In this document: in pieces, positions 14,048 to 16,380 of the stretch
Layout of the letters: each line of letters starts with the position of its first letter
Numbering within the stretch: position 1 is the stretch's first letter
Assembly: GCA_002395965.1 (NCBI GenBank)
Contig: DGVT01000092.1
Location: 1 to 16,380 of the forward strand
From: Porphyromonadaceae bacterium UBA4277
GTDB lineage: Bacteria; Bacteroidota; Bacteroidia; Bacteroidales; Muribaculaceae
Direction of reading: 5' to 3'
DNA length: 16,380 nucleotides
The notes under the pieces: generated by a model
The model's database searches: none
What the model was told of the DNA's origin: nothing
Seen by the model: the letters and a program-made list of their open reading frames with translations, nothing else
Made by a program: the position numbers and the translations under genes

Positions 14048-14783
14048 CAGCTCCCCCTCTAAGTTAGAGGGGGTTAGGGGGGAGTGTGCCAGCTTCGCGA
14101 GTTTGGGGAGTGTGTCACGGTGCTGTGGAAGTGTGGTTCATGCAAAGCGCGGCATACTCTCTGGCCCTAATCGCCTATCCCCACTACCTCCGGCACGCCC
14201 CGCGCTTGCTTCGGAGGCATTGCTAACTCGCTGATTTACTGGCGCGCAGCTCCTCCCCTAAGCTAGGGGAGGTGGCCCAACGGGCCGGAGGAGTGTGTGA
14301 GACGCCGCTTTGCGAAAACCACAGTCTCCGGGCACACTCCCCCTGGCCCCCTCTAACTTAGAGGGGGAGCTGACGCCCCGCGCTGGGGAATGGCCGCCTG
14401 GCGGCGTGAAATTAATCAAAATTTAATACAAAATTAAACAAATAGATATTGTCTGGGGAAATTTGTTAATAATTTGAATAATTTCCCACGCAAAGCGTGG
14501 CCTCTTCTCTCCGATGCGCGCCAGTGCTTCGGGCACTTCCACAGCTTCGATGCGCTTCCACTGGCACACTCCCCCTGGCCCCCTCTAACTTAGAGGGGGA
14601 GCTGTCGCGTGCCGGCTTGCTTCGAAGGCATTGTTAACTCGCCGATTTACTGGCGCGCAGCTCCTCCCCTAAGTTAGGGGAGGTGGCCCAACGGGCCGGA
14701 GGAGTGTGTGAAGTGCCGCATTGCGAAAACCACAGCCTTCGGGCACACTCCCCCTGGCCCCCTCTAAGGTCGGGGGGGGTGTT
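14048..14783. repeat. Mosaic of REP-like palindromic modules in alternating orientation
   Basis: Modules start CAGCTCC and end GGAGTGTG, or the reverse. Plus-oriented modules are at 14048-14088, 14247-14297 and 14658-14708; minus-oriented ones at 14333-14372, 14565-14604 and 14744-14783 (end degenerate). Each has a central palindrome such as CCCCTCTAACTTAGAGGGG or CTCCCCTAAGCTAGGGGAG. The 14247 and 14658 modules also hold GGCCCAACGGGCC. A larger direct repeat spans 14204-14372 and 14615-14783 (offset 411 bp, about 90% identical). Head-to-head pairs (14247-14372, 14658-14783) form 126-bp super-palindromes. No transposase lies in the window. Confidence 0.85.
14410..14500. other. AT-rich island with stem-loops inside the palindrome mosaic
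   Basis: This stretch is far more AT-rich than the modules around it. GGGAAATT (14456-14463) pairs with AATTTCCC (14480-14487), and CCACGC-AAA-GCGTGG forms a hairpin at 14486-14500. I see no coding frame or known RNA in it. Confidence 0.45.
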
Positions 14784-14820
14784 GCACAAGATGGAACAGT
14801 GGATGTCAACTTGCTGAAAT

Positions 14821-14854
14821 CATAAGAGGCGACCAGTTTCGGTCGCCTCTTATG
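14821..14854 (-). terminator. Strong hairpin terminator after the omega-like gene
   Basis: CATAAGAGGCGACC (14821-14834) pairs perfectly over 14 bp with GGTCGCCTCTTATG (14841-14854) around a 6-nt loop. It lies about 30 nt beyond the omega-like stop codon. No clean T-run follows, so efficiency by the classic mechanism is uncertain, but place and stability fit a terminator of the bamD operon. Confidence 0.75.
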
Positions 14855-14882
14855 GTGTGATAATCGATTGTGGGTGTGCTGT

Positions 14883-15215
14883 TTACAGCTCTTCACGCTC
14901 CTTGCTCAAGTTGCGGTAAGCAAGCTTGTTGTCGATGTATTCCTGTGTGGCTATGAGTGTGGGCTTAGGTAGCTTCTCATAGTAGCGCGAGATTTCGATT
15001 TGCTCGCGGTTTTCGGAGATTTCCTCAAGATTGTCGGTCATAGTTGCAAACTCCTGAAGTTTCTTTTCAAGGTCGTTTTTCATCTCGGCCGAGATCTGGT
15101 TGGCACGCTTGCCGATGATGCACACAGTTTCGTAGATGTTGCCCGTGGGCTCAGCCATTTCCACGAGGTCGTGGACGGTGGTCGTTTGGGGTGCGTTAGT
15201 CTTTTTGTAATCCAT
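14883..15215 (-). CDS. rpoZ: RNA polymerase omega/Rpb6-like subunit, Bacteroidota type
   Basis: This 110-residue cytoplasmic protein matches the short Rpb6/omega-like proteins of Bacteroidota, which are thought to help assemble and stabilise RNA polymerase. The recognisable parts are TGNIYETVCIIGKRANQISA (residues 24-43), the omega-type helix, then LEKKLQEFATMTDNLEEISE and SRYYEKLPKPTLIATQEYID. The second half is lineage-specific and has no E. coli counterpart. It lies 35 nt downstream of bamD on the same strand with no promoter box in the gap, so it is probably co-transcribed. A strong hairpin follows. I recall the bamD-rpoZ order as usual in this phylum. The omega call rests on motif memory and context. 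Confidence 0.82.
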   Translation of the reverse strand: MDYKKTNAPQTTTVHDLVEMAEPTGNIYETVCIIGKRANQISAEMKNDLEKKLQEFATMTDNLEEISENREQIEISRYYEKLPKPTLIATQEYIDNKLAYRNLSKEREEL

Positions 15216-15250
15216 TATAGTTATGTGATGTGTAGATGTTATTGTTCGTT

Positions 15251-16054
15251 TTAATTACCGTTGACAAATCTGTTTGCTACCTTGAATATGCCGTCGGCCT
15301 CTTTGCGCATTGTGCTGTTTGGGTAATCGTTGATAAACGAGTAATACTCGTCAATCACCGTGCGGAATCGCTCTTCTTTCTTCTCTTCGACGCTTTCCGA
15401 TGCTTCGCGATAGCGAGCCTTGAGGACCAGCATTTCAAGTTGCTCCTTGTATTTGCTGTAGGGGTACTCTTTTATTGCGTTTTTTGCCGTGATTACGGCA
15501 CTCTCATAGTTGTTGCCCATGTAGTTGCCTAAGTTGTAGTAGAGCTGGGCATTCTCAAGCTCTTTAAGCACAAGCTTGTCCTGAAGCTCGAAGATGGCGT
15601 TTTGCGCTATGGCCACCTTGTCGCTGGTGGGGAAGTAGTCGAGAAACGCTTGCAGCTCCTCAATGGCCTTGAGTGTCTCTGACTGGTCGAGCTGTGGGTC
15701 GGGCGAGTCCAGGTAGTAGCCATAACCGGCGTAGTAGCGGGCGAGTTCAGCATACTGGCCTCGGGGGTAGTGCTGATAGTAATTCTTGAAATAGGTGCCG
15801 GCTGTCATATATTCCTTGTTCTCGTAGTAGCTCAAGCCGAGCAAGTAGAGTGACTCCTCGGCTTTATCAGTGCCCTTGAACACAGTCACCACGTCCTCAA
15901 GAAGAGTGTAGGCCTGGGTGTATTGTCCTGCTTCGAAGGCCTTTTTGGCATATTCGAATTTATAGTTGTAGTCGGTGCTCTTCATTACCTTGTTATATTC
16001 ACCGCAAGCAGTGAGAACAAGCGTAACCGAAAGCAATATAATAAGTTTTTTCAT
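15251..16054 (-). CDS. bamD: Outer-membrane assembly lipoprotein BamD
   Basis: This is a 267-residue lipoprotein of the BAM complex, which inserts beta-barrel proteins into the outer membrane; it sits on the periplasmic face. The signal LIILLSVTLVLTAC ends at lipidated Cys17. The rest is tetratricopeptide-like: YAKKAFEAGQYTQAYTLLED, EESLYLLGLSYYENKEYMTA, AGTYFKNYYQHYPRGQYAEL, then a segment with TLKAIEELQAFLDYFPTSDK and a final repeat with YYSFINDYPNSTMRKEADGI. The frame is open upstream to an ATG at 16108, but that extension (MLFARLFVTLQ) runs through the -7 box and would bury the signal peptide. The ATG at 16054, about 18 nt after the predicted transcription start, is therefore the start. 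It is first in the bamD-rpoZ unit. A generic TPR lipoprotein is the only alternative. Confidence 0.93.
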   Translation of the reverse strand: MKKLIILLSVTLVLTACGEYNKVMKSTDYNYKFEYAKKAFEAGQYTQAYTLLEDVVTVFKGTDKAEESLYLLGLSYYENKEYMTAGTYFKNYYQHYPRGQYAELARYYAGYGYYLDSPDPQLDQSETLKAIEELQAFLDYFPTSDKVAIAQNAIFELQDKLVLKELENAQLYYNLGNYMGNNYESAVITAKNAIKEYPYSKYKEQLEMLVLKARYREASESVEEKKEERFRTVIDEYYSFINDYPNSTMRKEADGIFKVANRFVNGN

Positions 16055-16078
16055 CTCGTTAGAAACAATTTCAGCCTG

Positions 16079-16109
16079 CAAAGTTACGAATAAGCGAGCA
16101 AAAAGCAAA
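16079..16109 (-). promoter_or_regulatory. Bacteroides-type promoter of bamD-rpoZ
   Basis: The minus strand carries TAACTTTG (plus-strand CAAAGTTA, 16079-16086), with TTTG (plus-strand CAAA, 16106-16109) 19 nt upstream. The -33 box already lies inside the first copy of the 88-bp tandem repeat. This promoter decides the bamD start in favour of 16054. Confidence 0.8.
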
Positions 16110-16292
16110 AGAAAAGTTTATTTTTCTTTTCTTTTTCGAGCGTGAGTAACTTCGAGGCGCAGCCTCAGCGTTACCAAATAATCGAGCAAAAAGCAAAAGA
16201 AAAGTTTATTTTTCTTTTCTTTTTCGAGCGTGAGTAACTTCGAGGCGCAGCCTCAGCGTTACTAAATAAGCGAGCAAAAAGCAAAAGAAAAG
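16095..16292. repeat. 88-bp tandem repeat, two copies plus a 22-bp third
   Basis: Copies at 16095-16182 and 16183-16270 differ at about two positions; 16271-16292 repeats the first 22 bases. Each unit holds two hairpins: AAAAGAAAAG with CTTTTCTTTT (16107-16116 and 16126-16135 in copy 1), and GAGGC-GCA-GCCTC (16154-16166) framed by GTAAC/GTTAC. The repeat carries the bamD -33 element. The unit junctions look like altered versions of the -7 box region (CAGCGTTAC in place of CAAAGTTAC). Confidence 0.9.
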
Positions 16293-16324
16293 GGGGCACG
16301 TGTAAAAAACTGTGTTATGCAAAA

Positions 16325-16338
16325 TAACGTGAGTTCGA
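16325..16338. repeat. Half-copy of the inverted-repeat arm seen at 2275
   Basis: TAACGTGAGTTCGA matches 14 of the 16 arm bases at 2275-2290. No opposite arm occurs before the window ends at 16380, so a full element may continue outside. As at 2275, the arm holds an in-frame TAA CGT GAG TTC GA string. Confidence 0.55.
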
Positions 16339-16380
16339 CGAAATTTTCGCAGCAGAAGGGTGTGTCATAATTCAAATTAT

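Larger units (their letters stand above)
13602..14882. other. 1.28-kb gene-free region packed with palindromic repeats
   Basis: No supportable gene lies between the omega-like gene and the epimerase. From the epimerase side it holds the operon promoter, a hairpin at 13707-13734, a pair of 33-bp direct repeats (13801 and 13921) flanking two short GC hairpins, an 11-bp match to the inverted-repeat arm (14001-14011), the large palindrome mosaic (14048-14783), an AT-rich island with a stem-loop (14410-14487) and a terminator (14821-14854). A 75-codon minus-strand reading frame at 14669-14896 lies across the palindromes and has no protein-like features. Confidence 0.8.
16055..16380. other. Gene-free region upstream of bamD
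   Basis: This 326-bp stretch holds the bamD promoter, the 88-bp tandem repeat and the inverted-repeat half-copy. Nothing coding is supported in 16293-16380, which may belong to a further repeat or the approach to the next gene. Confidence 0.7.

Noticed and set aside
14204..14783. Possible CRISPR array
   Set aside because: The repeats are long palindromic modules of varying orientation without regular unique spacers, and no cas genes are present.
13602..14882. tRNA, rRNA or known small RNA in the large gene-free stretch
   Set aside because: No cloverleaf, T-loop motif or familiar RNA core could be found by eye.
14669..14896. 75-codon minus-strand frame over the palindrome mosaic
   Set aside because: It translates repeats, overlaps the terminator and the end of the omega-like gene, and has no promoter or protein character.
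16055..16108. Upstream start for bamD at 16108
   Set aside because: It would place the promoter -7 box inside the coding region and bury the lipoprotein signal peptide behind 18 extra residues.
16095..16292. Possible CRISPR or origin iterons
   Set aside because: The 88-bp units are directly contiguous without spacers, and no replication initiator gene or DnaA-box cluster was seen.

Overview
The window looks like chromosomal DNA of an anaerobic gut-type member of Bacteroidota, order Bacteroidales. Three things point there. Five promoters have the Bacteroides-type -7 box TAnnTTTG with a TTG/TTTG element 19-20 nt upstream. Several proteins are lineage-typical: a DUF5606-like protein, a short Rpb6/omega-type protein beside BamD, and an AddB-like nuclease with a FPNRRSG N-terminus. 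A complete Na+-pumping methylmalonyl-CoA decarboxylase operon is also present. A family such as Muribaculaceae or Prevotellaceae is a guess from memory. The genes are ordinary core genome; the unusual DNA is intergenic.

Layout. 1-1370 (-) is the N-terminal 456 codons of pyruvate:ferredoxin oxidoreductase, running off the left edge. 1371-1775 is a divergent regulatory gap with a promoter for each flanking gene. 1776-2210 (+) is a DUF5606-type protein. 2275-2389 is a 115-bp element with 16-bp perfect terminal inverted repeats. 2470-3045 (+) is an NlpC/P60 lipoprotein. 8792 down to 3083 (-) is a three-gene operon: HerA-like ATPase, DNA polymerase III delta', AddB-like nuclease. 13601 down to 8922 (-) is a five-gene operon: methylmalonyl-CoA epimerase, carboxyltransferase subunit, lamin-tail/OadG membrane subunit, biotin carrier and OadB-type Na+ pump, ending in a strong terminator. 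13602-14882 is a 1.28-kb gene-free stretch full of palindromic repeats. 16054 down to 14883 (-) is bamD followed by an RpoZ/omega-like gene. 16055-16380 holds the bamD promoter, an 88-bp tandem repeat and another copy of the inverted-repeat arm.

How the genes fit together. The epimerase makes (S)-methylmalonyl-CoA. The decarboxylase moves its carboxyl group to biotin on the carrier, and OadB releases CO2 while exporting Na+. The product is propionyl-CoA, the last stage of succinate-to-propionate fermentation. The mutase is not in the window. Pyruvate:ferredoxin oxidoreductase supplies acetyl-CoA and reduced ferredoxin in the same anaerobic metabolism. The HerA/HolB/AddB operon groups DNA replication and recombination-repair functions. 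BamD with RpoZ couples outer-membrane assembly to a transcription subunit, a pairing I recall as common in Bacteroidota.

I found no phage, CRISPR array, defence system or complete insertion sequence. The best leads are the palindrome mosaic at 14048-14783, the stop-to-stop inverted-repeat element at 2275-2389, the promoter-overlapping tandem repeat at 16095-16292, and the extracytoplasmic lamin-tail domain on the OadG subunit.
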